Assembly: GCA_039199225.1 (NCBI GenBank)
Contig: JBCCSZ010000073.1
Span: 1 to 27,369 of the forward strand
DNA length: 27,369 nt
Direction: 5' to 3'
Source: JBCCSZ01 sp039199225
Lineage (GTDB): Bacteria > Bacteroidota > Bacteroidia > Chitinophagales > Saprospiraceae
Shown: piece after piece, positions 1 through 7,091 of the stretch
Numbering within the stretch: position 1 is the first letter of the stretch
Layout: each line of letters starts with the position of its first letter
Notes under the pieces: generated by a model
What the model was told of the DNA's origin: nothing
Databases searched by the model: none
Seen by the model: only the letters and a program-made list of their open reading frames with translations
Made by a program: the position numbers and the translations under genes

Positions 1-818
1 CCTATTTCTTTTCCGGTTTTCATGTCCAATCGCACGATGGCTGTCTTGTCGCGTCCCATGTTGGAGGCTGCAAAAACAACGGAACCATTGTCAAATTCGA
101 ATAGGATGGGGTCTACACTGACCCTAAAATCTGTTGTAATGACTTCTTGAAAGGGATCGTCCTCTGTATCTCGGTAGAGGAGTGTTGTATTGGTTCCGAT
201 GACTCTGGAAGCCAGGCGCAGCTTACCGTCGTGATCTGTCATCCAACCATCGATGGGTGCTGCGGGATCGTCGTTGTGGGCCAGCTGCTGATATTCGCCC
301 GTATTGATGTTGATCCGGTAAGGGTCGAACAGCTGTGGGTTGTTTTTATTCATGCTGATGATGACCTCATCTTCGAAGTTCTCAAGTGGATCTATGACCT
401 GTATGCGAACATTGTCGAAAGGGGTGAGGTCTTTGGCATTGTTGCCATCGATATCGACGGCATAGAGCTGAAAGTTTTCATCTCCTCCGCTGTCTTTGAT
501 GAATAGGACCCGGTGGTTGTTGGCCCAGAAGTAGCTTGTAATGTTTCGATCCTTTTCGCTGGTAATGCGGATGCTTTCGTTTGAGCCGATCTTTTGGATA
601 AAGATATTTTGTCGTCTTTGAAACTGACCCAAGTAAGCGAAATGCTGTCCATCAGGAGAGAGGCGATACTGGGTTTTTTCGGGTAGTCGGAAGAAGTCTT
701 CGACAGAATATTTGGAATCTTGACTGCTGGAAGCCATCAGATTGGCCAGTTCTTCGGAGGTACTGGGCAAGGAGGTATCGCCGGGTAACTGGGTTGTTGT
801 TGGGTTGCTTTGGGCCAT
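1..818 (-). CDS. S9-family (prolyl oligopeptidase-like) peptidase, N-terminal part, cut by window edge
   Basis: The reverse strand is open from an ATG at 818-816 to base 1 (272 codons), with an in-frame TAA five codons upstream of the ATG, so this is the earliest ATG start. After about 38 residues rich in Ser/Thr/Pro/Gln the protein reads as the beta-propeller of S9 peptidases: YSVEDFFRLPEKTQYRLSP, then repeated blades such as FAYLGQFQRRQNIFIQ, YFWANNHRVLFIKD and NFQLYAVDIDG. In this family the propeller precedes an alpha/beta-hydrolase domain with a Ser-Asp-His triad that cleaves short peptides; that domain would lie left of the window and cannot be checked. No signal peptide is visible, so a cytoplasmic enzyme is likely. 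The next gene is divergent. The family call is fairly firm; the subfamily is not assigned. Confidence 0.85.
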   Translation of the reverse strand, partial: MAQSNPTTTQLPGDTSLPSTSEELANLMASSSQDSKYSVEDFFRLPEKTQYRLSPDGQHFAYLGQFQRRQNIFIQKIGSNESIRITSEKDRNITSYFWANNHRVLFIKDSGGDENFQLYAVDIDGNNAKDLTPFDNVRIQVIDPLENFEDEVIISMNKNNPQLFDPYRININTGEYQQLAHNDDPAAPIDGWMTDHDGKLRLASRVIGTNTTLLYRDTEDDPFQEVITTDFRVSVDPILFEFDNGSVVFAASNMGRDKTAIVRLDMKTGKEI

Positions 819-934
819 ATGTGTCTTTTCTTAAGGGCGTTTTTTGAAATTTAAAGAGTGGGATGCCTTCACAACAGCGATGTCTAAACTGAGGGGCAAA
901 CCCTAGAAGTTGCGCCAGAGGATGGTGCAGCGGC

Positions 935-942
935 CAAAATTA
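935..942 (-). promoter_or_regulatory. Possible -7 box for the S9 peptidase gene
   Basis: The reverse strand reads TAATTTTG, an exact match to the Bacteroidota sigma-ABfr -7 consensus TAnnTTTG. Transcription would give a leader of about 110 nt before the ATG at 818. No clear -33 TTG at the usual spacing was seen, so support is modest. Confidence 0.35.
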
Positions 943-1040
943 AGCTATTGTCGGGGAATTGAGTAAGAAAGTCTGCAGGAAGTTGGGAAACCAAAGGAAC
1001 TTTGTAAGAGATGGACAGAATTCTTTCTGCAAATTTTCGT

Positions 1041-1048
1041 TACCTTTA
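1041..1048 (+). promoter_or_regulatory. Possible -7 box TACCTTTA
   Basis: TACCTTTA sits in CGTTACCTTTA. The same 11-mer occurs in front of the ECF sigma gene on the other strand (5277-5287). It is 279 bp from the nearest plus-strand start codon, but only about 45 bp upstream of a hairpin with a T-run (1093-1147), so it may drive a short RNA rather than the gene at 1327. Confidence 0.3.
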
Positions 1049-1092
1049 CATCAGGTGAATTACAACAAACTGAGAACAACCACAGTACATTT

Positions 1093-1147
1093 CGACCTTT
1101 CCATACCCTAACATCAACGAGAGTAAACAGATCGAAGGTCGTTTTTT
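1093..1147 (+). terminator. Weak terminator-like inverted repeat with T6
   Basis: CGACCTT (1093-1099) pairs with AAGGTCG (1135-1141) and is followed directly by six T. The loop is about 35 nt, long for an intrinsic terminator, so confidence is low. It could end a short transcript starting near 1055. Confidence 0.25.
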
Positions 1148-1301
1148 ACTTCCCCCTCTCTGATAATGACAATCTGACCTGTCACAAGGTGTGGCAAATT
1201 TGTGAGGTAGTAGTATGTGTTTTCTTTATAATGTCAGTTTATGCCTGTCAGGATTTATGACAAATAAAGACTTATTTTTCTACTATACGATAAATATTTA
1301 A

Positions 1302-1309
1302 TATTTTTG
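1302..1309 (+). promoter_or_regulatory. Likely -7 box for the 1327-3786 operon
   Basis: TATTTTTG matches TAnnTTTG exactly and ends 17 bp before the ATG at 1327, giving a very short leader. The flanks are strongly AT-rich. No strong -33 element is visible. Confidence 0.45.
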
Positions 1310-1326
1310 AAGCAAAACCGTTCGTA

Positions 1327-1884
1327 ATGAGGGCTTTATATTTACTAGTTTTCTGTTGTTGGATTTCTGTGGGCTACAGTGCCGACGGTCGGCTATCGGT
1401 GCAGGGCATACAAGCTGATACTGTACTTCCCAAGGCATTCTTGATTGGTGAACATGAAGCCGCTTTCGAAAAACTATCCATCCAGCACAGTACGATGTTG
1501 TTGAGTGCTTGTGGTGACGATATGGATGCTGCCTATGGTAAATGGTGGAGTATGATACAGGAAATGGAGGCTTATTCGAACTTGATTGGGTACGATTTAA
1601 AAGGTATTCGCGCCTGGTTGAACATATTTTGGGAAAAAGATGGCCGCATCCGGCACATTGCTTACTATCTCAAGCCCAGTTCAAAGCTGGTTGATTTACA
1701 AGAATTGACCGCTTTTTTTACCAGTTTTATGAATCACTATTCTTTTCCATTGATTACTGATGCTCGCTATTCTCATTACGGCAGCGCGTCTTTTCCCACA
1801 TCGCCTCGGCGGGTTCAGGCACCTCCAAAGGAGAACGTCACTGGTAAGCCTCTGGTAAAGGACAGTTCAGAATACAAAAAATGA
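1327..1884 (+). CDS. Exported protein of unknown function, first gene of a three-gene operon
   Basis: 185 aa. Residues 1-19 form a Sec signal peptide (MRALYLLVFCCWISVGYSA). The mature part has a compact mixed alpha/beta region, with WLNIFWEKDGRIRHIAYYLKP followed by a helix and FMNHYSFPL, then a Pro/Lys-rich tail from about residue 155. I do not recognise a named domain. The middle loosely resembles small exported Bacteroidota proteins with a TonB C-terminal-like strand-helix-strand, but I would not name it so. The stop overlaps the next start (ATGA at 1881-1884), implying translational coupling with the BNR lipoprotein. A -7-like box lies just upstream at 1302. Real gene: confident; function: unknown. 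Confidence 0.8.
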   Translation: MRALYLLVFCCWISVGYSADGRLSVQGIQADTVLPKAFLIGEHEAAFEKLSIQHSTMLLSACGDDMDAAYGKWWSMIQEMEAYSNLIGYDLKGIRAWLNIFWEKDGRIRHIAYYLKPSSKLVDLQELTAFFTSFMNHYSFPLITDARYSHYGSASFPTSPRRVQAPPKENVTGKPLVKDSSEYKK

Positions 1885-2927
1885 CAGCGAATTCAAATAA
1901 TCCGGCCGTCGTTACAGACGAGCGGCTGGTCGCTAAAATGGGATGGTTAAAAGCTATCCCTTTTTTATTGGGAGCCAATCGCCTGATGGTTGGTGGATTG
2001 TTGTTGACCGCGTGTATATTGACGGGTTGCCAGAAGACGGAGACAGTGGCGCTGGCGTGGCAACAACTGCCATCTGGAACCGATGTTAAGCTAAACGATG
2101 TTTATTTTGCCGATTCACTCAACGGGCAGGTTGTCGGTGGTTCCACTTGGTTTTCGGGGGTACAATTGCAAACCAATGATGGAGGCCAGCGTTGGTCTTT
2201 GGATTCCATTGCTCCTGCGGAGTTGAATGCGCTGGATGGCTCGGAGCCTGGCTTTTTGCTGACCACAGGCATCGGAGGGCAGTTGCTTGCTTACCAAAGC
2301 CGCCAGGGGTGGGGAGTTGCCAAGTTGATTCCTACGGCGATTCACCGAGACTTAGCTTTTAATGGGCCGGACCGAGGGGTTGTTGTTAGTGGAGAGGCTT
2401 TTCAAGATGGGCTGATATTGACTTATGGTCGAGATTTTGAATTGTTGAGCCAGGATACTTTTGACAATGAGCTGAATGCCGTTTGTTTTTCGGATGACTC
2501 GACGGTTCACGTAGTGGGCTATGGTTTGGTCCTGCGTTCAGCGGATGGAGGTTTGAGTTGGTCTGCTCGTCAGATAGATGGCGATTTCTTCCAGTCGGTT
2601 TGTTTTCCTTCGGCCAATGTTGGCTATGCGGTCGGCTTATTTGGGACCATCATCAAAACGGTAGATGCCGGCCAGACTTGGACAAAGCAAAGAGATGGTC
2701 GAAAGTTGGGCGTCTCGGACGTTCCCTTTCGCTCGGTATTCTTTGTGGATGAACAAAAGGGCTACATCGTGGGAGACGATCAAGCATTTTGGCGAACCGA
2801 AAATGGGGGAATAAATTGGAAGGCTGTAAAGAATCCACCTCCCGGAGATTTGCAGGCGGTATATGTCGTGGATGGGAAAGGCTTCATCGTTGGTTCAGAA
2901 GGTGGTATCTTTACTTTCAATGATTAA
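1881..2927 (+). CDS. Ycf48/HCF136-like BNR-repeat beta-propeller lipoprotein
   Basis: 348 aa from the ATG that overlaps the previous stop. A hydrophobic stretch ends in LLLTACILTGC, a good lipobox with Cys at residue 50; ATGs at residues 20 and 36 give more usual signal-peptide lengths, so the start is uncertain. The rest is a propeller with repeated Asp-box-like turns: NDGGQRW, ADGGLSW, VDAGQTW and ENGGINW. Between them are blade motifs of the type VYFADSLNGQVVGG, VCFPSANVGYAVG and VFFVDEQKGYIVG, as in the photosystem II stability/assembly factor HCF136/Ycf48 family. In non-photosynthetic Bacteroidota such proteins are surface or periplasmic and mostly uncharacterised. The gene overlaps the next one by 8 bp, so all three genes of the operon encode exported products. 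Confidence 0.85.
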   Translation: MTANSNNPAVVTDERLVAKMGWLKAIPFLLGANRLMVGGLLLTACILTGCQKTETVALAWQQLPSGTDVKLNDVYFADSLNGQVVGGSTWFSGVQLQTNDGGQRWSLDSIAPAELNALDGSEPGFLLTTGIGGQLLAYQSRQGWGVAKLIPTAIHRDLAFNGPDRGVVVSGEAFQDGLILTYGRDFELLSQDTFDNELNAVCFSDDSTVHVVGYGLVLRSADGGLSWSARQIDGDFFQSVCFPSANVGYAVGLFGTIIKTVDAGQTWTKQRDGRKLGVSDVPFRSVFFVDEQKGYIVGDDQAFWRTENGGINWKAVKNPPPGDLQAVYVVDGKGFIVGSEGGIFTFND

Positions 2928-3786
2928 GACATTGGACGTCCATCAATTGCTGTTTTTTATGCTCCTTGTCGGGCTTCTTTTCGATGGCTGTGAAGCTGCA
3001 GGTCACCGGGATCAATCTACCAATACCTACCTATATCTTTCACATACTCGCGCGGATGAACTTTCGAACGACTTGATCGCAGGCGTCGCAGCAGTGGATT
3101 ACCATCGCTACGACATGCGGTGGCTAGGAGGAGACTTGTTGTTTCGGACGAGCGAAAGCGAGGCTAGCCTGCGTCAATTGGACGATATTTTTCAACTTTC
3201 AAACGTCAGCACCTTGTGGTCCTTGGGCAACCATGACTGTGGCGATCGGGCATTACTGGGGCAATTTACTCAGAGGCCAAGCTTTTACAGCCATCATCAA
3301 AACGGGATTACCTTTTTAGTACTGGATACAGAGGTAACTGCAAATCAGATTGAGGGTGCGCAACTGGAACTATTCCAGCAGGTTTGTGATACCCTTTCTA
3401 GATCGACACACCTCATTTTGTTGCACCATCATTTGCTTTGGTTGATCGACGGCGCCGTGTTGGAGAGGCAGGCCAATGAAATATCCAATGGCCCGATTGG
3501 AGAATGCCGCTTTTGTTTGCGCGGTCAAAACAACTTTTATTCGGACCTATATCCGGTCTTACAGCGAGTGCGTCAAAAGGGTATTGAAGTTATGTGTATT
3601 GGTGGTGATGCTGGTACGCACAGCGTTTACTTTGAGCATGAGACGGCCGATGGCATTCGATTTATGGCATCGGGCATGAACAAAGAGAGGGAATTAGAGG
3701 GAGAGGTGGTCATCTTTCGACACCGTCAGGCAACGGGAGAATTGGAGTGGCGACCAAGCATCCTTCGTGTATTACCTGGTCATTGA
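2920..3786 (+). CDS. Exported calcineurin-like metallophosphoesterase, divergent metal site
   Basis: 288 aa from the ATG at 2920, which overlaps the previous stop by 8 bp. An upstream in-frame start at 2863 is possible but would place 19 extra residues before the signal sequence. The N terminus has a hydrophobic segment ending in LLFDGC, a poor lipobox. Phosphoesterase-type motifs follow in order: LSHTR (where D-x-H is usual), LGGDLL, LGNHDCGD, LLHHHLLW and GGDAGTHS. The GNHD, His and GDxxxH blocks are well kept, but the first Asp ligand is missing and the GDxxD block is incomplete. It probably hydrolyses a phosphoester or acts as an exported binding protein; the substrate is unknown. Last gene of the operon, convergent with the TPR anti-sigma-like gene. 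Confidence 0.8.
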   Translation: MIKTLDVHQLLFFMLLVGLLFDGCEAAGHRDQSTNTYLYLSHTRADELSNDLIAGVAAVDYHRYDMRWLGGDLLFRTSESEASLRQLDDIFQLSNVSTLWSLGNHDCGDRALLGQFTQRPSFYSHHQNGITFLVLDTEVTANQIEGAQLELFQQVCDTLSRSTHLILLHHHLLWLIDGAVLERQANEISNGPIGECRFCLRGQNNFYSDLYPVLQRVRQKGIEVMCIGGDAGTHSVYFEHETADGIRFMASGMNKERELEGEVVIFRHRQATGELEWRPSILRVLPGH

Positions 3787-3812
3787 TACTTCTTGCTCCA
3801 AGTCTACACCTG

Positions 3813-4565
3813 CTATTTTAGCGCGTTCAGCAGTTTTTTGGCTTGCTCGTGCCGGTCAGTGGTAGGGTCTTCCGCCTGCCGTTTTAGGAGCCGTATGCTG
3901 GCATTTGTTTCATTGCGCTTCAAGTGGGCCAGGGCAGCGTACCATTCTGCCTGATCTTTGTACAAAAAATCGTTGCTTTCGATGATGGTATTGAAGTAGA
4001 CCAATGCTTCTTTGGTTTGATTGAGTTCGAGATGGGCAATGCCTGCCCCTAGTCTAAGCTTGGACTTATCTTTGGAATTGGTGAGTAATTCTTCAAATAG
4101 CGGAATGGCCGCTTGGTATTCTCCCTTGCTGTAGAGCATCTCGAGACGAACCTGTTGCTCGTCGATTTGGTCCCTGATGGTAAGGCTTAAGTCGTAGGCT
4201 TGGAAATTCTCACTGTATAGATCGGCTGTATTGGCCGGAGCGTCATATATCCACAAGAAGGTTGTGATGAGCAATAGGACAGCTGCTGCTGCCGCTGCGA
4301 TTCTTACAAAGAGTCTTCTGCGGGTGGCAGTAGGGCGGTTGGAGGTTGTGTCAAAGTGCTTTTGGTGGATGTTTTTGAGTTGGTTGCGCAGCTCTTGTCT
4401 GTTGAAAGCTTCTACGCCTTCGATCAGCATGTTGCGCTCATCAAGTATATCTTGTAGGTTGGGGACAGACTTAAGGTCTTCCTCAAAGTCGTTTTGTTGT
4501 TGCTGGTCAAGATGCCCTAAAAGGTATTCATCGATGCGTTGTCCGTTGTTTTCCAAGTCTTCCAT
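3813..4565 (-). CDS. Membrane anti-sigma-like protein with periplasmic TPRs
   Basis: 250 aa. Residues 1-70 (IDEYLLGHLDQQQQNDFEED...ERNMLIEGVEAF) resemble the cytoplasmic part of Bacteroidota anti-sigma proteins but lack the zinc-binding His-Cys-Cys of the ZAS class. A basic stretch (TRRRLFVR) precedes one membrane helix at about 86-107, which starts with six Ala. The outer part (about 137-250) carries TPR-like helices, for example YSKGEYQAAIPLFEELL and GAGIAHLELNQTKEALVYF. The gene lies 92 bp downstream of the ECF sigma gene on the same strand, the normal order for sigma/anti-sigma pairs. Likely role: hold the sigma factor at the inner membrane and sense something through the periplasmic TPRs. 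The anti-sigma role is inferred from position and N-terminal look, not from a diagnostic motif. Confidence 0.75.
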   Translation of the reverse strand: MEDLENNGQRIDEYLLGHLDQQQQNDFEEDLKSVPNLQDILDERNMLIEGVEAFNRQELRNQLKNIHQKHFDTTSNRPTATRRRLFVRIAAAAAAVLLLITTFLWIYDAPANTADLYSENFQAYDLSLTIRDQIDEQQVRLEMLYSKGEYQAAIPLFEELLTNSKDKSKLRLGAGIAHLELNQTKEALVYFNTIIESNDFLYKDQAEWYAALAHLKRNETNASIRLLKRQAEDPTTDRHEQAKKLLNALK

Positions 4566-4657
4566 GACATTGTTACTTTTTCACTTTTGATAATCCCAAT
4601 TACATTCCACTATACGAGCAGGGGAATGCTTGTGGTTTTAATGTTGTTACACCGGGG

Positions 4658-5242
4658 CTAAATCAATTTATTTTTCAGCTCTGGTGACGCTTCAATTAGG
4701 GCTTTGAGTTTTTTAATGCATCTGGACTTCTTGTTTTTGGCTCCTTGTTCGTTTGCAAGTCCTAGAGTTTCTGCTATTTCTTTCATTCGAAGCCGCTTGA
4801 AATAGTACAATTTGAGTACTTCTTTGCAATGCGGCCCGATTTCATTCATTAGTTGGACAATCAGTTCGTTGCGTTCTTTTGTAATGAGAACGTTGAAACT
4901 TTCGGGAGGAATTTCGATGGCTTCTACTTCTTCCTGCTCAATATTCAACCAATCTTTCCGATCTCTCAATTTGTTGAGCCACAAGTGCTTGCATATTGAA
5001 TACAAGTAAGTGCGGATAGAGCAGTTGAGTGTGAGCTGTCCGGTCCGGATTTTTTCATAAAAAACAATGATGGCGTCCTGAAAGACGTCGGCTGCGTCCA
5101 CATCCGAGCCATTGTTGTTTTCAATCAATCTTTTTATGAATGGATAGTGATTTGTATACAGACTTTCGAGTGCTGTATCCGCTGAGACTTTGTCAGGAGA
5201 CTGTAGCCCAAATAGTACCCATTCATCAGATCCCTCCTTCAT
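4658..5242 (-). CDS. RNA polymerase ECF-type sigma factor
   Basis: 194 aa. Sigma region 2 is seen at about 25-95 (LYTNHYPFIKRLI, AADVFQDAIIVFYEKI, TYLYSICKHLWLNKLRDR) and region 4 at about 130-185 (GPHCKEVLKLYYFKRLRMKEIAETLG, then KNKKSRCIKKLKALI). No region 3 lies between, as expected for the ECF group. It is followed by the membrane TPR protein, its likely anti-sigma partner. It is divergent from the four T9SS cargo genes and the CHAT gene, which are candidate targets. The region-4 helix-turn-helix is extended by NEQGAKNKK, an insertion seen in some Bacteroidota ECFs. A -7-like box TACCTTTA lies 35 bp upstream. Confidence 0.92.
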   Translation of the reverse strand: MKEGSDEWVLFGLQSPDKVSADTALESLYTNHYPFIKRLIENNNGSDVDAADVFQDAIIVFYEKIRTGQLTLNCSIRTYLYSICKHLWLNKLRDRKDWLNIEQEEVEAIEIPPESFNVLITKERNELIVQLMNEIGPHCKEVLKLYYFKRLRMKEIAETLGLANEQGAKNKKSRCIKKLKALIEASPELKNKLI

Positions 5243-5276
5243 TGTGTCGTTCTACTTGTTAATAGTAATTTTTTAA

Positions 5277-5284
5277 TAAAGGTA
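5277..5284 (-). promoter_or_regulatory. Possible -7 box for the ECF sigma gene
   Basis: The reverse strand reads CGTTACCTTTA; TACCTTTA is one base off TAnnTTTG and ends 34 bp before the ATG at 5242. The same 11-mer is at 1038-1048. Confidence 0.4.
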
Positions 5285-5574
5285 ACGTAGCCTTCTTTTT
5301 TTTCTTGGAATTTTACGATATTTTTCCGTTACAATGCTTATTTTAGCGGCTATATCCGTTGAAATGGCTCCATGAGAGCAAACGCCTACATTTCCTCCTG
5401 TAGAAATCAAAGTGATAAATTTTAACCCACGTTGCGATGGACAAAGGTATTTAAGCACGCTCCTGCTGTTCGGCAGGCTAAAAGGAAGTGTAAGTTTTAC
5501 AACACGCATTCGAATTAAGTGCTTTTTAACAAATGAATCGCAACATGAATAAATTTCAGTAAAAAAAATTATTC

Positions 5575-5627
5575 CTGAGTACCTTTTTCGAAAATAAGTT
5601 ATTAAAGGTTGGAAAGAGTTGAATAAA
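5575..5627 (+). repeat. Direct repeat copy A, upstream of T9SS paralog 1
   Basis: 53 bp align without gaps to 6904-6956 with, by my count, 42 identical bases. Shared blocks are CTGAGTACCTTTT, GTTAT, TTGGAAAG and GTTGAAT. The block starts 233 bp before the ATG at 5808. TACCTTTT inside it is close to a -7 box. It may be a promoter or a regulator site shared by paralogs 1 and 2, or a remnant of the duplication that made them. Confidence 0.7.
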
Positions 5628-5807
5628 TGAAACACTGTATTCTAGCCTCAGACTATCTACTGATTGCCGATTTCCCTTAGGCGAGTATTAATTTTCATTC
5701 TTTCCATCATTATATCTTATCGTTACTGAATCTTTTTCCCGAGTGCGAAACAAGTATGCCATTGAGTTTTCTCAAGGCTATAGAGTCTATTACCATAAAC
5801 AAGTATC

Positions 5808-6788
5808 ATGAACAAAAAATTACTACCCGTATTGCTATGCGCCTTTCTGTTTTCCCATTATTGCTTGCATGGACAAACACATACTGGCCCTGTTGCCAAG
5901 CCCAAGCTTGGAACCATCATCAACGGAGGCAATTTGATGCCTTCAGAGCCGACAAGCTATGCGCCTCTCAGAGCCAATTGCGACTTTGACGCCTTATTTA
6001 CGGTTATTCTGGCCAACTTGGTCACCACGAGCAATGGTCCCGCAAATACCTACAAGTTGCCACCAGAGCATGAACCTATGGTGCTCAAGGTGACTGTTAA
6101 CAATGCAGACTACTGTTTTCCTTTGACCCATTTTACCCCTTTCAATGTCGACGAGATAGAAAATATTTCAGTTCCTCTTTATACATCGACGGTTCGAGTA
6201 GAGGGACTACAAATGCAGAGTAATTGCATCAAAAGTAGTGCGTTCTCCTTGGATTGGTCGGCGAAGCTCATTGTGGGCGGAGAGTACCTTTGCGCTACTC
6301 CCGACGATTATCCCTTGTGTAATTATTTGGGAGAAACAGATATTTATCCGTGCCATTTGTTTGTCTCAGATGAGGATGAAGGCTGCCCGATTGATCCGGC
6401 GGAATGTAGCAATTCGACCCTGGCCTCTTTTTCAGGCAGCATTCCTTTGCAGTGTGGCGACTGTATGGGAGAGGCTATAGGTGTGTCTCCCTACGCAACG
6501 ATGGCGGCACCGGGCTTGAAGCGGCAATCGAAAATCCCGAATCGCAATTTTACTTTTAGCCCCAATCCATTCCAGGATGTTTTGCGGATTTATTGGTCGA
6601 CCGACGAGCAACCGCAACAGATTGATGTGACGGATTTGAACGGCCGCCTACTGTATTCTTGGAAAGCGTCAGAACTAGAGGGGCGCCATTCCTTGCAACT
6701 CCAAACAGCATCATTGGATGCAGGCGTCTATTTCCTGCGATATACCGATAAGGCTGGTACAATAGCCAAAAAGTTGATTCACCAATAA
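5808..6788 (+). CDS. Cysteine-rich T9SS cargo protein, paralog 1 of 4
   Basis: 326 aa. Signal peptide 1-23 (ends LHGQ). The shared family motif LGTIINGGN is at 34-42. A globular region of unknown fold (about 50-220) has ten cysteines (58, 103, 140, 162, 171, 182, 193, 200, 216, 219) and ends in CGDC. A linker follows, then a T9SS type A sorting domain at about 248-326 (FSPNPFQDVLRIYW, DLNGRLLYSW, LDAGVYFLRY, KKLIHQ). The protein should cross the outer membrane through the type IX system and have its C-terminal domain removed. Paralogs 2-4 follow on the same strand. The cargo call is firm; the function is unknown, and I know no named domain for the central region. Copy A of the 53-bp repeat lies upstream. 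Confidence 0.9.
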   Translation: MNKKLLPVLLCAFLFSHYCLHGQTHTGPVAKPKLGTIINGGNLMPSEPTSYAPLRANCDFDALFTVILANLVTTSNGPANTYKLPPEHEPMVLKVTVNNADYCFPLTHFTPFNVDEIENISVPLYTSTVRVEGLQMQSNCIKSSAFSLDWSAKLIVGGEYLCATPDDYPLCNYLGETDIYPCHLFVSDEDEGCPIDPAECSNSTLASFSGSIPLQCGDCMGEAIGVSPYATMAAPGLKRQSKIPNRNFTFSPNPFQDVLRIYWSTDEQPQQIDVTDLNGRLLYSWKASELEGRHSLQLQTASLDAGVYFLRYTDKAGTIAKKLIHQ

Positions 6789-6903
6789 AGTAATCTTGGA
6801 GAAGTTGTACCTAGAAAAGTACTCGGGTTGTGCGCTATTCAAAAGTGAAAGGTTGATACAACCCAGAGCAATAAAAAATGATTTTTTAGAAAAATTGAAG
6901 GTG

Positions 6904-6956
6904 CTGAGTACCTTTTGCAAAAGCATGTTATAAACCATTGGAAAGTGTTGAATCAA
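6904..6956 (+). repeat. Direct repeat copy B, upstream of T9SS paralog 2
   Basis: Ungapped match to 5575-5627 (42 of 53 by my count). It starts 188 bp before the ATG at 7092, close to the 233 bp seen for copy A. No such copy was found in the short gaps before paralogs 3 and 4. Confidence 0.7.
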
Positions 6957-7028
6957 AAAGCTTACTATAGCGAGAGCATGCCCAAGAAATCCATTTCGAT
7001 CGACGAAGTGGCGTTTTTCAATTCAACC

Positions 7029-7076
7029 TTTCCAAGGAGCACCCTTTCGGCCCGGGCCGGAGGGTGTGTTTGGAAA
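7029..7076 (+). promoter_or_regulatory. GC-rich leader hairpin before paralog 2
   Basis: Nested inverted repeat. Outer arms TTTCCAA (7029-7035) and TTGGAAA (7070-7076); inner arms CACCCT (7040-7045) and AGGGTG (7061-7066); the centre is the 12-bp palindrome CGGCCCGGGCCG (7048-7059). It stands out in an AT-rich leader and ends 15 bp before the start codon, so in RNA it could block or shape ribosome access. No T-run follows, so it is not a classic terminator. Confidence 0.5.
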
Positions 7077-7091
7077 TGAAAAATCTGAATC

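Larger units (their letters stand above)
819..1326. other. 508-bp divergent intergenic region
   Basis: No convincing gene here. It separates the S9 peptidase (-) from the three-gene exported-protein operon (+). It holds TAnnTTTG-like boxes on both strands (935-942 minus; 1041-1048 and 1302-1309 plus). It also has an inverted repeat followed by six T (1093-1147) and a short inverted repeat TCACAA-N12-TTGTGA at 1182-1205 that could be an operator. Bases 1250-1320 are very AT-rich. Confidence 0.6.
5243..5807. other. 565-bp divergent intergenic region between ECF sigma gene and T9SS cargo cluster
   Basis: A 120-codon reverse frame (5273-5635) is open here, but its product has no recognisable features and covers the promoter region, so I treat it as chance. 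The region holds the -7-like box for the sigma gene (5277-5284, minus) and the first copy of a 53-bp direct repeat (5575-5627) that recurs before the second paralog. The remaining 180 bp before the ATG at 5808 are AT-rich, with no structure I could define. Confidence 0.6.
6789..7091. other. 303-bp intergenic region between paralogs 1 and 2
   Basis: No gene seen. It holds the second copy of the 53-bp direct repeat (6904-6956) and, just before the ATG at 7092, a long GC-rich inverted repeat (7029-7076). Its size and contents suggest that paralog 2 has its own promoter rather than being read only from paralog 1. Confidence 0.6.

Noticed and set aside
147..506. Forward open frame of 119 codons at the left edge
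   Set aside because: It is the antisense shadow of the S9 peptidase gene, whose protein reads clearly as a beta-propeller.
1182..1205. CRP-like site at TCACAA-N12-TTGTGA
   Set aside because: The half-sites have the opposite order and wrong spacing for CRP (TGTGA-N6-TCACA); kept only as a possible operator.
5273..5635. 120-codon reverse open frame upstream of the ECF sigma gene
   Set aside because: The product has no domain, signal or plausible composition. It covers the promoter region and one copy of the direct repeat, and no related frame is open around the other copy.
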